Shown: piece after piece, positions 25,356 to 34,537 of the stretch
Layout: each line of letters starts with the position of its first letter
Position numbering within the stretch: position 1 is the stretch's first letter
Origin: Paenibacillus sp. HGH0039
GTDB taxonomy: Bacteria; Bacillota; Bacilli; Paenibacillales; NBRC-103111
Length of the DNA: 64,000 nucleotides
Assembly (NCBI RefSeq): GCF_000411255.1
Contig: NZ_KE150413.1
Location: forward strand, 970,999-1,034,998
Direction of reading: 5' to 3'
Made by a program: the position numbers and the translations under genes
Notes under the pieces: model-generated
What the model was told of the DNA's origin: nothing
Seen by the model: the letters and a program-made list of their open reading frames with translations, nothing else
Databases searched by the model: none

Positions 25356-25958
25356 ATGAAAGAGACGACAGAACGTGCACAGCGAGTGGCTTATTGTCTG
25401 AAAAAGAAACCCGTGATTACAAGCTTGATGAATGCGGAGGAGCTGCCGGGCATTTTGCAGACCTCCTCCAATATCGTCTTTATATTGAAATCGGATATTT
25501 TTATGATCGAAGGCATCGTGGAAAAAATCCGCGAAGCCGGGAAGCTGTCCTTTGTCCATTTCGATCTGATTGAAGGAATCGGCAAAGACAAAGCGGGAGT
25601 CGCCTATATGGCGGAGAAAATCGGCATCGACGGGATCGTCACGACGAAGAACAACATTATTGCCGAAGGTAAAAAATATGGCCTGATTACCGTACAGCGG
25701 TTGTTCGTTTTTGACTCGGTATCGCTGGATAACGGCATCAAAATGACAAAAAGCTCCCAGCCTGACGCGATCGAAGTCCTTCCGGGAATGGTCTGCTCGC
25801 GGATTATGAAGCGGATCCGGGCCGAAGTGGATGTGCCGGTCATTGCAGGCGGCCTGATGACCGATCTGGAAGACTTTAACGCCGCTCTCGGCAGCGGGGT
25901 CATCGGAATCTCGACGTCCAGCAAGGAATTGTGGCGCTGGCAGGATGAAAACCGCTAG
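25356..25958 (+). CDS. glpP: glycerol-3-phosphate-responsive antiterminator
   Basis: 200 residues with the start at ATG 25356 chosen because GAGGTG lies 6 bases upstream; the frame is open further upstream without a better site. The sequence matches the GlpP family TIM-barrel-like protein: FVHFDLIEGIGKDKAGV, IDGIVTTKNNII, RLFVFDSVS, EVLPGMV and PVIAGGLMTD. GlpP binds glycerol-3-phosphate and then leader RNA to prevent termination of glp genes. It is the last gene of the operon whose leaders contain two candidate target elements, suggesting autoregulation. Confidence 0.9.
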   Translation: MKETTERAQRVAYCLKKKPVITSLMNAEELPGILQTSSNIVFILKSDIFMIEGIVEKIREAGKLSFVHFDLIEGIGKDKAGVAYMAEKIGIDGIVTTKNNIIAEGKKYGLITVQRLFVFDSVSLDNGIKMTKSSQPDAIEVLPGMVCSRIMKRIRAEVDVPVIAGGLMTDLEDFNAALGSGVIGISTSSKELWRWQDENR

Positions 25959-26088
25959 AGCCGCCTTAACAATTTCTTCATTAGATGTGCGGCGCCGGAT
26001 GCGTTAGGATAGTCAAGGGATTTTATAGATGCTTTTGTATCGTTTCCGCGTAAAGGTTACGGCGCGCGGCTCCTTTGGGAAATAACGG

Positions 26089-26116
26089 TTGAATACTTGT
26101 GGATGGCTTTGATAAC
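26089..26116 (+). promoter_or_regulatory. possible promoter of the secreted LTD protein gene
   Basis: TTGAAT (26089-26094), spacer 16, then GATAAC (26111-26116). Weak match, placed about 60 bases before the start codon. Low support. Confidence 0.3.
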
Positions 26117-26176
26117 AAGATCCGCTTTTATTCGGCCGTTTTTCATATAAAATTGATTCACCCGGGAGGATGTAGA

Positions 26177-28078
26177 ATGCGCAAAAGTTTACGGAAAAAG
26201 ATGGCCGGCGCCTTAACTCTGGCACTGGCAGCGGCTCCGCTACTGCTGGTCTCGCCGCCTAAAGCCGTTCAGGCTGCGGCGGTGCCGAAGCTGCTCATTA
26301 CGGAATTGGTGCCGGACACGACCAATTTCGCGAGCTACGACGCTTTCGAGTACATCGAGGTGTACAACAACAGCGCCGTACAGGTCGACCTGCAGGGCTA
26401 CCGGTTCAAAGCGGGCAGCTGGAACGCTCAAATCGCCCAGTCCTACAAACTGGGACCTTGGGAAACCGGCGTGGTCTGGACCCGGAGAGCCGAAATCGCT
26501 CCGCTTGGCAAAGAGGCGTTCAACAGCTATTATTCCCTTTCCTACGCAAGCAAGTACGTACCGGACAGCAAGCTTCACATCATTGAAAATGTCGGCGGCC
26601 TGACGAACAGCGGAACGCAGACCGTTACGATTCTGGACCCGGCGGGCGCGGAAGCGGTCAAGGCTACGTATACGGCCGATGATGTGGCCGAAGGCAAGAC
26701 GATCACCTACCGCTATCCGGCAGCGGGCGGTACGGCGATGCAGAAAATCGCCGGACTGCAGGCGCCAACGCCCGGCAGACTCCTTGCCGGACAAGCGCCG
26801 GCTCGTCCGAAGCAGGACAATCAGGCGCCCCAGGCTCCGGCAGGGGTTACCGCTATTGCGGGCGGAGGCAGCGCGAAGCTGGCGTGGTCGGCGAACCCGG
26901 AAGCAGATGTGTTCCAGTACAACATCTACCAGAACGGGACACTGCTCTATACGGTTCCCGCTTCCCAGCACGAGTTCACGGCTTACTCCCTGATCGGAAA
27001 CAAACCGTATACGTTCCAGATCAGCGCTGTGGATCTGTCCGAGAACGAGTCGGCCAAAACGTCCGTTACCGTTACACCTTCCCATCAACTGATCACGCAG
27101 GAAGAAAGAGCCGTCAATCCGAAGGACAGCAAATACCAGAGCCTGTGGAACATCAGCTCCGACGGCCCGGTCGTTCCGGGACTGAAACAGGATCTCGTTC
27201 CCCAGGGAATGGCGTATTACCAGGCGAACAACTGGCTGCTCACCGTGGCGTACCTGGAAGACGGCCGTCCCGCGACTCTCACCGTCACGGACGCCTCGAC
27301 GAACCAGTACGTCAAATCCATCGTGCTGTATAACAGCGACGGCACCCCGTATACCGGGCATGCCGGAGGCGTGGCGGTCAGCCGAGATCATGTGTGGATC
27401 GCCTCCGAAGGAGCGCTGCATCAGCTTCGGCTGAGCGATGTGACCGGCGCCCAGAACAATGGCGAAGTCTCCTTCATCGGCTCCGTGCCGGTGCCGGTGG
27501 ACGCGGCGTTCAATACGTTCGCCGACGGCGTTCTTTGGGTAGGCGAGTTCTACGAAGCGAAGAGCTACCCGACCGACCCGAGCCACAAGCTCGTCAACCG
27601 CGACGGCGTGCAGCATTACGCCTGGACCGCGGGATATCGGCTCGATCCGGTCACGGATACGATCCGTTCGGACAAGTGGAACGGCAGCGCCGACACCCCG
27701 GCCGTGCCGGACTATCTCTTGTCCATCACGGAGAAAATCCAGGGCATCGCGTTTATGCAGAATTCCATCGTGCTTAGCCAGTCCTACGGACGCGGCAACG
27801 ACAGCACGCTGTACCGCTACAACAACCCGCTGCAGGGACCGGCCCACGCCACGGGAACCGTGGGCGGGACAAGCGTGCCCGTCTGGTTCCTCGACGGGCA
27901 GTCCGCCAAGGCCACGAACAGCAAGCTGACCGCTGTTCCGATGACCGAAGGCATCGTGCCGGTAGGCGGCGACCTGTTCGTCCTGTTCGAGTCCGGCGCG
28001 AACAAATACCGGTACACGACGACGTACATCATGGACCGCGTTCTCAAAATCAACTGGAACCAGTGGGACCAGATGTAA
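26177..28078 (+). CDS. secreted lamin-tail domain plus fibronectin type III protein
   Basis: 633 residues from ATG 26177, which has GGGAGGA 6 bases upstream. Residues 1-35 form a Sec signal peptide (basic RKSLRKK, hydrophobic core, cleavage near VQAAA). Residues about 38-150 are a lamin-tail domain (LLITELVPDT, FEYIEVYNNS, VDLQGYRFKAG). Residues about 215-305 are a fibronectin type III domain (AGVTAIAGGGSAKLAWS, FQISAVDLSENES). The remaining 320 residues look like a propeller-like beta repeat region (VSRDHVWIASEGALHQLRLSD, GVLWVGEFYEA). It probably acts outside the cell, as an adhesin, cell-wall or DNA/phosphate-associated protein. Exact function unknown. Confidence 0.8.
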   Translation: MRKSLRKKMAGALTLALAAAPLLLVSPPKAVQAAAVPKLLITELVPDTTNFASYDAFEYIEVYNNSAVQVDLQGYRFKAGSWNAQIAQSYKLGPWETGVVWTRRAEIAPLGKEAFNSYYSLSYASKYVPDSKLHIIENVGGLTNSGTQTVTILDPAGAEAVKATYTADDVAEGKTITYRYPAAGGTAMQKIAGLQAPTPGRLLAGQAPARPKQDNQAPQAPAGVTAIAGGGSAKLAWSANPEADVFQYNIYQNGTLLYTVPASQHEFTAYSLIGNKPYTFQISAVDLSENESAKTSVTVTPSHQLITQEERAVNPKDSKYQSLWNISSDGPVVPGLKQDLVPQGMAYYQANNWLLTVAYLEDGRPATLTVTDASTNQYVKSIVLYNSDGTPYTGHAGGVAVSRDHVWIASEGALHQLRLSDVTGAQNNGEVSFIGSVPVPVDAAFNTFADGVLWVGEFYEAKSYPTDPSHKLVNRDGVQHYAWTAGYRLDPVTDTIRSDKWNGSADTPAVPDYLLSITEKIQGIAFMQNSIVLSQSYGRGNDSTLYRYNNPLQGPAHATGTVGGTSVPVWFLDGQSAKATNSKLTAVPMTEGIVPVGGDLFVLFESGANKYRYTTTYIMDRVLKINWNQWDQM

Positions 28079-28087
28079 ATCGCCGGG

Positions 28088-28119
28088 CCGTCCGCTTCTC
28101 GGGAAGCGGGCGGTTTTTT
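28088..28119 (+). terminator. intrinsic terminator
   Basis: CCG-T-CCGCTTC (28088-28098) pairs with GAAGCGG-G-CGG (28103-28113), followed by six Ts. It ends transcription of the secreted protein gene. Confidence 0.85.
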
Positions 28120-28186
28120 ATTTTGCGGGAAAAGGCGGAAGGATGTAAGATATAGGAAGGAAGCAAGGGGAGAGGGTGAGAAGGCT

Positions 28187-28381
28187 ATTTTCATCTATAT
28201 CGTGCTGATTGCGGTCGGTCTCTTGATGCTGCTCGCGCCGGGGGCCGTATGGACCGTTAAGGAAAGCTGGAAATCCAACGACGGAACGGAACCGTCGGAT
28301 CTCTACATTTTATCGACGAGGATGGGCGGAGGTATTTTCCTGCTTATCGGAATAGCCGGAATCGTGGTAAGTTGGTTGTGA
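28187..28381 (+). CDS. small two-helix membrane protein, DUF6199-like
   Basis: The frame reads IYIVLIAVGLLMLLAPG, then WTVKESWKSNDG, SDLYILSTRMGG and a second helix. This WxxKESWKS...EPSDLYILSTR pattern is that of the small DUF6199 proteins of Bacillales. The start is uncertain: GTG 28202 gives 59 residues, while an in-frame ATT at 28187 after GGTGAGAAGG gives 64. Function unknown; likely a membrane protein. Confidence 0.6.
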   Translation: MFIYIVLIAVGLLMLLAPGAVWTVKESWKSNDGTEPSDLYILSTRMGGGIFLLIGIAGIVVSWL

Positions 28382-28413
28382 GCGATGAATACGTTTGAAC
28401 GAGGGAAGAGACC

Positions 28414-28833
28414 ATGATAAAAAAGTGGAATAGCACGTTTTTCGGCACGCTCGGGTTGACTCTGCTTTTGAGCTTTCTTCACGGAGCGGGTGGAGAGCTG
28501 CTTTTTCTAAGCGCTTATAAATACCCTGCGATAGTGGAAAATTCAGGTCTCGCCCTAGCCGCCCTGAGCATTTTGTACGCGCTCCCGGTTTACGCGTGTT
28601 TTAGGACGAAATATTGGGCCGCGTTGGCTTTTCTCCTTGTGCTGAGCCCGCTCGGCTCTTTGTTGTTTATTTTCATCGGTGGCCTGTTTTTTCCGGTCGC
28701 GGAAGGTGACTTAGGAGCCGGAATACTTGGGTTCATTACGACAGGGATCAATCTTGTGAGCGTTGTGCTCGGCACACTCCTCGGAGGCTTGACCAACCTG
28801 ATGCTGCACAGCAGGCGTATGCTGAATTCTTAA
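28414..28833 (+). CDS. unknown four-helix membrane protein
   Basis: 139 residues with about four hydrophobic helices and a short basic C-terminus. No family recognised. It follows the DUF6199-like gene by 32 bases and precedes a HAD phosphatase by 33, so the three may be co-transcribed. Confidence 0.6.
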   Translation: MIKKWNSTFFGTLGLTLLLSFLHGAGGELLFLSAYKYPAIVENSGLALAALSILYALPVYACFRTKYWAALAFLLVLSPLGSLLFIFIGGLFFPVAEGDLGAGILGFITTGINLVSVVLGTLLGGLTNLMLHSRRMLNS

Positions 28834-28866
28834 TTTTTTTCTGTATAAAAAAAGGAGGACCCACCC

Positions 28867-29520
28867 ATGCCGATCCAGGCGGTTCTTTTCGATTTCGACG
28901 GTACGTTGGCGGATACGCTGCCGCTTTCATTCGACGCTTTTCGCCGTGTTTTTGAAACGTACGAAAACGTGACGCTGTCCGACGAGCAGATTACGGCCAA
29001 ATTCGGGCCGACCGAGGATGACATCATCCGGCTGAATGTGAGCGACGCTTCCAAGGCGCCGGCAGCCATAGAGGATTACTATTCTTTCTATGAAAATCAT
29101 TTTCATGCAAGGGTGAGTATGCCCCGGGATATTGCGCATATGCTGGAGGATTTAAGCGGGCAAGGAGTCCGGATGGTCATCATAACGGGCAAAAGCAGGA
29201 GAGCCCTCGATGTTAGCTTGAACAAGCTGGGCATTGAGAAGTTTTTCTTCTCCACCGTATCCGGTGACGAGGTGGACCGGCCGAAACCCGATCCCGAGGG
29301 GATTTTTAAAGCGCTGAAGCTGCTTGGGTTGTCCAAGGAAGAAGCGATCTTCGTCGGAGACAGCAGCGCGGATATTAAGGCCGGGAAGTCGGCCGGATTG
29401 TGGACAATTGGAGCTCACTGGTTTGAGACCGTTCAAACGGCGCTGTTTTCTCCGGAGCCCGACGACGTGTTGACAAATGTCCGGGATCTTGTGGAGCTTG
29501 TGAGGCAAACCAGAACATAA
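28867..29520 (+). CDS. HAD hydrolase, phosphoglycolate phosphatase-like
   Basis: 217 residues. Motif I FDFDGTLADT, motif II VIITGKSRR, motif III and IV in RPKPDPEG and FVGDSSADIKAGKSAG, with a helical C1 cap at about residues 17-80. This matches the Gph/PGMB branch. ATG follows AAAGGAGG. Substrate not predictable beyond small phosphate esters. Confidence 0.87.
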   Translation: MPIQAVLFDFDGTLADTLPLSFDAFRRVFETYENVTLSDEQITAKFGPTEDDIIRLNVSDASKAPAAIEDYYSFYENHFHARVSMPRDIAHMLEDLSGQGVRMVIITGKSRRALDVSLNKLGIEKFFFSTVSGDEVDRPKPDPEGIFKALKLLGLSKEEAIFVGDSSADIKAGKSAGLWTIGAHWFETVQTALFSPEPDDVLTNVRDLVELVRQTRT

Positions 29521-29545
29521 GAACAAAAGAAGGGATAGATTCAGC

Positions 29546-29917
29546 ATGACCTATCAAAAAGCATTGGAAGCTTACATAGCCGCTACGAATACACACGACT
29601 TCAGTGAAGTAAGAAAACTTCTTCACCCGCAGGCTGTCTACTGGTTTACGGACAAGAGCTGTACGACTCCGGAGCAAATCCGGGGGTACTTTGAGAACGC
29701 ATGGAATCTCATCCGAGAAGAGGTGTATTCAGTCCGTGATGTGCAGTGGGTTGCGGAGGGGCCGCAGTCGGCCGCCTGCATTTACACGTATCTTTGGGAA
29801 GGCTATCACAAAGGGGAATTCGTTTCGGGCAGCGGACGCGGGACGAATGTGTTCGTCAAAGATGCTGAGGGCGAGTGGAAGCTCGTGCACGAGCATCTGA
29901 GCGGTGCCGTTCAGTGA
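29546..29917 (+). CDS. SnoaL/NTF2-like protein
   Basis: 123 residues, in the NTF2-like fold: an N-terminal helix (TYQKALEAYIAATNTHDFSEVRKLLHP), then strands ending in GRGTNVFVKDAEGEWKLVHEHLS, the standard DUF4440/SnoaL finish. Such proteins are small enzymes or binding proteins of diverse function. It follows the HAD gene by 25 bases. Confidence 0.78.
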   Translation: MTYQKALEAYIAATNTHDFSEVRKLLHPQAVYWFTDKSCTTPEQIRGYFENAWNLIREEVYSVRDVQWVAEGPQSAACIYTYLWEGYHKGEFVSGSGRGTNVFVKDAEGEWKLVHEHLSGAVQ

Positions 29918-29953
29918 CGTGAGGTACAGAGGATAAGCTTATTCGAGGTGAGT

Positions 29954-29979
29954 CGTATCATAAGTGACGGCAAGTTTTT
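29954..29979 (+). repeat. left boundary repeat of the TetR-ABC block
   Basis: Bases 29954-29973 (CGTATCATAAGTGACGGCAA) recur as a direct repeat at 35397-35416 with one mismatch. The 16-mer GTGACGGCAAGTTTTT (29964-29979) also recurs as a perfect inverted repeat at 35365-35380. The repeats enclose the TetR, MFS and ABC genes, suggesting a mobile-element footprint. No transposase was found. Confidence 0.7.
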
Positions 29980-30002
29980 AGGTCGTACGCCCAATTATAC
30001 GA

Positions 30003-30179
30003 CTATTTCGATTGTGCGATCCCACGGATAATGATATTCCATACGGCATTGAAATTGTCATCCATCGAACTTCTGCACCACATATAAGGAGCCCTTCCGG
30101 ACAAGGATTTCCGTGGCATCGAGTTGGGCAAAGATTGCTCCATCCACAATGATCGGGAGGGCCCGAATAAAGAAATCAT
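30003..30179 (-). CDS. possible short ORF in the boundary region
   Basis: A 58-codon frame on the minus strand ends in VWNIIIRGIAQSK. It lies in the otherwise gene-free stretch 29918-30289. No good ribosome site precedes it and no family is recognised. It could be a gene remnant belonging to the repeat-bounded block, or chance. Confidence 0.2.
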   Translation of the reverse strand: MISLFGPSRSLWMEQSLPNSMPRKSLSGRAPYMWCRSSMDDNFNAVWNIIIRGIAQSK

Positions 30180-30217
30180 GATTTATGCCATACTTACTTT
30201 CACTCCTTCAAACAATA

Positions 30218-30253
30218 TGCTATCATTTACATCATAACCGACAGACAGTCGGT
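30218..30253 (+). promoter_or_regulatory. extended -10 promoter with TetR operator
   Basis: An extended -10, TGCTATCAT (30218-30226), is followed by a perfect inverted repeat ACCGAC-AGACA-GTCGGT (30237-30253) covering the expected transcript start. This is the form of TetR-family operators in Gram-positive bacteria, so the downstream TetR gene probably represses its own operon. Confidence 0.7.
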
Positions 30254-30289
30254 CTGTTGATGCCTGGCATCAAGCAAGGAGATGTAACG

Positions 30290-30940
30290 ATGAGAGTTGT
30301 AAAAGAAGCAGAAGAACGCAGAAACGAAATACTTGACGCGGCGGATGAGCTTTTTGGGCAGAAGGGCTTTGACGGTACAAGTACGAACGATATTTTGGTC
30401 AAGGTGGGAATCGCACGGGGAACGCTATATCATCACTTCAAGTCGAAGGAGGATATTATGGACGCTCTGATTGAGCGGTACAGCGTCAATCTTATAGGTG
30501 CAGCGCAGGAAGTTGCCCTAGATAAGAGCGTCCCCGTCATCGAGCGTATTCTCCGCGTGGTCATGGCACTGAACGTAAACAGCGATAACGGAAGCGGCAA
30601 GGAAGTTATGGAGCATATTCACAGGCCCCAGAACGCGCTAATGCATCAGAAGATACAAAAGGTCATTATAAGCGGCGTTCCGCCGATCCTGACACCAATT
30701 ATCCTCGAGGGTATTGAGCAGGGCCTGTTCAACACGCCGTATCCGTATGAATGCATGGAGATGGTTATCGTATATGCGAATACCATCTTTGATGAGGATA
30801 GGGCTGACATGACGAACGAGGAGCGAACTTCACGTGTGCTGTCGTTTATTTTTAACATAGAAAGGCTGCTTGGTGCCGAAAGCGGAAGTCTGATGAGCGT
30901 TATGCAGATATTTGGTAAGGGTAGAGACGGCAATGAATAA
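30290..30940 (+). CDS. TetR-family repressor
   Basis: 216 residues, start ATG 30290 after AAGGAG; a longer upstream frame lacks such a site. The N-terminal helix-turn-helix is clear (ILDAADELFGQKGFDGTSTNDI, then GTLYHHFKSKEDIMDALI). The C-terminal ligand domain is divergent. It heads a four-gene set with an MFS and an ABC exporter, so it likely senses a drug or peptide and derepresses export through the operator at 30237. Confidence 0.9.
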   Translation: MRVVKEAEERRNEILDAADELFGQKGFDGTSTNDILVKVGIARGTLYHHFKSKEDIMDALIERYSVNLIGAAQEVALDKSVPVIERILRVVMALNVNSDNGSGKEVMEHIHRPQNALMHQKIQKVIISGVPPILTPIILEGIEQGLFNTPYPYECMEMVIVYANTIFDEDRADMTNEERTSRVLSFIFNIERLLGAESGSLMSVMQIFGKGRDGNE

Positions 30941-32231
30941 TCCGGGAGGAGCTTTCGGCAAATTTATTCTGCTGTGGTCGGGACAGCTTGTCTCAGCGAT
31001 TGGAAGCGGGCTTACATCATTTGGGCTTGGGGTTTATATTTATCAGCAGACAGGGCAGGCATCGGCCATGGCACTGGTCACTCTGCTTGCATTTATGCCA
31101 TCACTGCTGTTAAGTCCCGTGACGGGAGTGCTTGCGGACCGCTATGACCGGAGAATTCTAATGGTACTGGGCGACAGCCTTTCTGCAATAGGACTTGTAT
31201 TTATTCTGATTTGTCTGCTTAACGGAGAAGCACAGCTGTGGCAGATTTGCGTGGGAGTGACCCTAAGCTCGGTATTCTCATCGCTGCTTGATCCTTCGTA
31301 TAAAGCTACGGTTACGGATCTGCTTACCGAGGAGCAGTATACGAAGGCAAGCGGTTTTGTTCAGATGGCAGGCTCAGCCAAATATCTGATTTCCCCGGCA
31401 CTTGCGGGATTTCTGCTGATTGTCTCTGATGTGAAGCTGCTGCTTATTATCGACATCTGCACCTTTTTTGTAACCGTTGCTTCGACGCTTGCGGTACGCA
31501 GGGGCCTTGCTTCCAAGAAATCTGAACAGACCGGGTCGTTCATGCGTGAATTTAAGGAAGGGTGGAGAGCCGTTTCTAGTAACAGAGGTGTGCTTGTACT
31601 TGTAATTATGACCTCCGTAATGACCTTTTTTCTTGGTTTCATCGAAACGCTTACTATGCCCATGATCCTTGCTTTTTCGGACAGCTCTGTATTAGGAACG
31701 CTTGAGACGATTATCGCTCTGGGGATGCTTGTATCGAGTGTGCTGATTGGAATGGTTCGGATCAAAAGGAATTTTGTCAAAATCCTTTCACTTTCGCTAT
31801 TTTGGGAAGGCATATTCATGGCGGTTTTTGGACTTCGGGAAAATATTATACTTCTTGGTATTTCGGGGTTTCTCTTTTTTGCCATGCTGCCATTTGTCAA
31901 CACAAGCTTGGATTTTCTGGTCCGCACCAACATTGACAAATCTGTTCAGGGCAGGGCTTGGTCACTGATCGGGTTAGTATCACAGCTTGGATTCATTGTT
32001 GCCTATATGCTGTCGGGTGTGCTTGCGGATTATGTGTTCACGCCTTTGCTGATTGACGGCGGAGAACTTGCGGGCAGTGTGGGCAGGATCATCGGTACAG
32101 GCAGCGGCCGGGGAACGGGACTTCTGATTATCATCGCCGGAATACTGTTAAGTGTTGCTTCTGTAATTTTGTATAACTTGAAATCTATGAAAAGGCTTGA
32201 AGACAGAGGTGACGTATGTACTACCGGATAA
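30933..32231 (+). CDS. MFS drug/siderophore-type exporter (MFS_3)
   Basis: 432 residues from ATG 30933, overlapping the TetR stop by 8 bases. Twelve helices and the conserved loop GVLADRYDRRILMVLGD fit the EntS/tetracycline-like MFS_3 family. It ends overlapping the next gene by 16 bases, so the block is translationally coupled. Substrate unknown; drug export inferred from the regulator. Confidence 0.85.
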   Translation: MNNPGGAFGKFILLWSGQLVSAIGSGLTSFGLGVYIYQQTGQASAMALVTLLAFMPSLLLSPVTGVLADRYDRRILMVLGDSLSAIGLVFILICLLNGEAQLWQICVGVTLSSVFSSLLDPSYKATVTDLLTEEQYTKASGFVQMAGSAKYLISPALAGFLLIVSDVKLLLIIDICTFFVTVASTLAVRRGLASKKSEQTGSFMREFKEGWRAVSSNRGVLVLVIMTSVMTFFLGFIETLTMPMILAFSDSSVLGTLETIIALGMLVSSVLIGMVRIKRNFVKILSLSLFWEGIFMAVFGLRENIILLGISGFLFFAMLPFVNTSLDFLVRTNIDKSVQGRAWSLIGLVSQLGFIVAYMLSGVLADYVFTPLLIDGGELAGSVGRIIGTGSGRGTGLLIIIAGILLSVASVILYNLKSMKRLEDRGDVCTTG

Positions 32232-34534
32232 TCCGCAATGATATGTTAAAAAGCAAACTAATTACGTTGACCACCATGATCTTCGTCGCTGCCGCGGCTA
32301 TGCTTGTCTCTCTGTCGTCCATGCTTGTCGTCAATCTTACGGGTGCAATTGATACACTCATGACGCAGGCAAAAACCCCGCATTTTCTGCAGATGCATTC
32401 AGGGGAACTGGATAGGGCACGGTTTACGGCTTTTGCGGACCAGAACAACAAGGTTGACGAGTTTCAAGTGCTTGAGTTTCTCAATGTTGATGGTTCGCGG
32501 ATTGTCATAAACGGCAACTCACTTGTGGACAATGTTCAGGATAACGGCTTCAGCACGCAGAGCGGGAAATTTGATTACCTGCTTGACCTTGATGGGAATA
32601 GGATCACGGTATCCGACGGGGAGCTGTATGTTCCAATCGGCTATATGAAGGACGGCACCGCGAAGACCGGGGATACGGCTGTAATCGGCGGAAAGAAACT
32701 TACCGTTACCGGATTTCTCCGTGATTCTCAGATGAATTCGCTGCTCGCCTCGTCCAAAAGATTTCTTGTAAGCGAACATGACTACGCCGAAATACAGAGC
32801 TCCGGAAGCACAGAATATCTGATTGAGTTCAGACTCAAAGACTTGTCCATGCTCGGGGCATTCAAAGATGATTACACCTCTGCTGGGCTTGAAGCCAATG
32901 GCCCCACGATTACCTATCCCCTGTTCAAAATGCTGAATGCAATATCCGACGGACTTATGATTGCAGTCATCCTTATAGTAAGCGTGCTTGTCGTTGCCAT
33001 CGCATTTATGTGTATACGCTTTACTCTCCTTGCCACAATCGAGAGTGATTACCGCGAAATCGGTGTTATGAAAGCAATAGGATTACGTGTATCTGATATT
33101 AAAAAGATATATCTTGCGAAGTACGCGGGAATTGCGGCCTTTGGCTGTATGGTTGGATTTGCCCTTTCATTTGTGTTCAGAGGCTTGCTGCTTGAAAATA
33201 TAAGGTTATACATGGGAGGGAGCGAGAACTCTTCCTTAGCCTTGTTGTTTGGAGTAATCAGCGTAGTGCTAGTGTTCCTAGCCATCATTGGCTATGTGAG
33301 CAGCGTACTGAGACGCTTCCGGAAAATCTCCGCTGCAGAAGCGGTTCGGTTCGGTATTTCACAGGACAAATCCGCGGGAGCAAGGCGTTTTACGCTGAGC
33401 GCAAACAGGCTGCTGAACGCGAATATTTTTCTCGGCGTCAAGGATGTGCTCGCAAGGACAAGTCTATACGCGACAATGCTTGCTGTGCTTGTGATCGCTG
33501 CATTTATTATGATTGTTCCCCAGAACCTGCACAACACGATTTCCTCCAAAAGCTTCATCACCTATATGGGGATAGGCAATAGCGATATGCGCCTGGACAT
33601 TCAACAGAAGGACCATATCGCTGCAAAAGAAGCGGAAGTTGCAAAGGTCATGGAGAGCGACACGTCCATATCCCGATATGCCGTGCTTACAACGGAAACC
33701 TTCACAGCAAGGAGGCAGGATGGATCGGAGGAGAGGCTCAAAATCGAGCTCGGCGACCATTCTATTTTCCCGGTGAAGTATTCCCAAGGCAGAGGACCAG
33801 CCGCAGATAACGAAATTGCTCTGTCCGTGATGAACGCCGATGAACTGGGCAAGAAGGTTGGCGATGTCATTACGCTGGTGATTGACGGGAAGGCCAGAGA
33901 TCTCACGGTGTGCGGAATGTATTCGGACATTACCAATGGCGGGAAGACCGCAAAGGCTGCTATTACAGAGCGTTCGGAGGATAGAGTGTGGTCCGTTATT
34001 TATGCGGAGCTTTCAGATGAGGCTGTTGTTGACGGAAAAGTTAGGGAATATGCGGAAAGATTTCGTTTTGCCAAAGTATCAGGCATTGATGAATATGTTA
34101 CGCAGACCTTCGGCTCGACCATTAGCTCTGTCGGTAAGGTCTCACAGATCGCAATTGTGATGATGCTGGTTATAAGTGTTCTGGTTACGGTGTTGTTCAT
34201 GCGAATGCTTGTTGCAAAGGACCGATATTCGATTGCCGTCATGAAGTCATTAGGTTTTACCAACTCTGATTTGAGAATACAGTATTTTGCGCGTTCGGTA
34301 GTTGTGCTCATTATCGGAATTGTTCTCGGGACGCTTCTGGCTAACACGCTCGGAGAGATATTGTCAGGCGCAATTATTTCTTCGTTTGGAGCATCGTCGT
34401 TTACGTTTGTGGTCAATCCGCTATCGGCGTATCTGCTGTGCCCGCTGATGTTGATCGGTTCAGTACTTATCGCAACGATGATTGGCACATCGGGAGCGGG
34501 ACAAATCACAATATCCGGCAATATTAAGGAGTAG
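32216..34534 (+). CDS. ABC transporter permease with two FtsX domains
   Basis: 772 residues. An N-terminal helix, an extracytoplasmic domain of about 200 residues, then an FtsX helix bundle at about 245-375 (ESDYREIGVMKAIGLRVSDIKKIYLAKYAG), a second extracytoplasmic domain, and a final FtsX bundle at about 645-765 (KDRYSIAVMKSLGFTNSDLRIQYFARS). This is a duplicated MacB/LolC-like mechanotransmission permease. Its ATPase follows by 3 bases. Such pairs export lipids, peptides or antibiotics. Confidence 0.88.
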   Translation: MYYRIIRNDMLKSKLITLTTMIFVAAAAMLVSLSSMLVVNLTGAIDTLMTQAKTPHFLQMHSGELDRARFTAFADQNNKVDEFQVLEFLNVDGSRIVINGNSLVDNVQDNGFSTQSGKFDYLLDLDGNRITVSDGELYVPIGYMKDGTAKTGDTAVIGGKKLTVTGFLRDSQMNSLLASSKRFLVSEHDYAEIQSSGSTEYLIEFRLKDLSMLGAFKDDYTSAGLEANGPTITYPLFKMLNAISDGLMIAVILIVSVLVVAIAFMCIRFTLLATIESDYREIGVMKAIGLRVSDIKKIYLAKYAGIAAFGCMVGFALSFVFRGLLLENIRLYMGGSENSSLALLFGVISVVLVFLAIIGYVSSVLRRFRKISAAEAVRFGISQDKSAGARRFTLSANRLLNANIFLGVKDVLARTSLYATMLAVLVIAAFIMIVPQNLHNTISSKSFITYMGIGNSDMRLDIQQKDHIAAKEAEVAKVMESDTSISRYAVLTTETFTARRQDGSEERLKIELGDHSIFPVKYSQGRGPAADNEIALSVMNADELGKKVGDVITLVIDGKARDLTVCGMYSDITNGGKTAKAAITERSEDRVWSVIYAELSDEAVVDGKVREYAERFRFAKVSGIDEYVTQTFGSTISSVGKVSQIAIVMMLVISVLVTVLFMRMLVAKDRYSIAVMKSLGFTNSDLRIQYFARSVVVLIIGIVLGTLLANTLGEILSGAIISSFGASSFTFVVNPLSAYLLCPLMLIGSVLIATMIGTSGAGQITISGNIKE

Positions 34535-34537
34535 GTC

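Noticed and set aside
26240-27847. 535-codon minus-strand frame opposite the secreted protein
   Set aside because: Shadow of the lamin-tail/fibronectin gene, which has a signal peptide and ribosome site.
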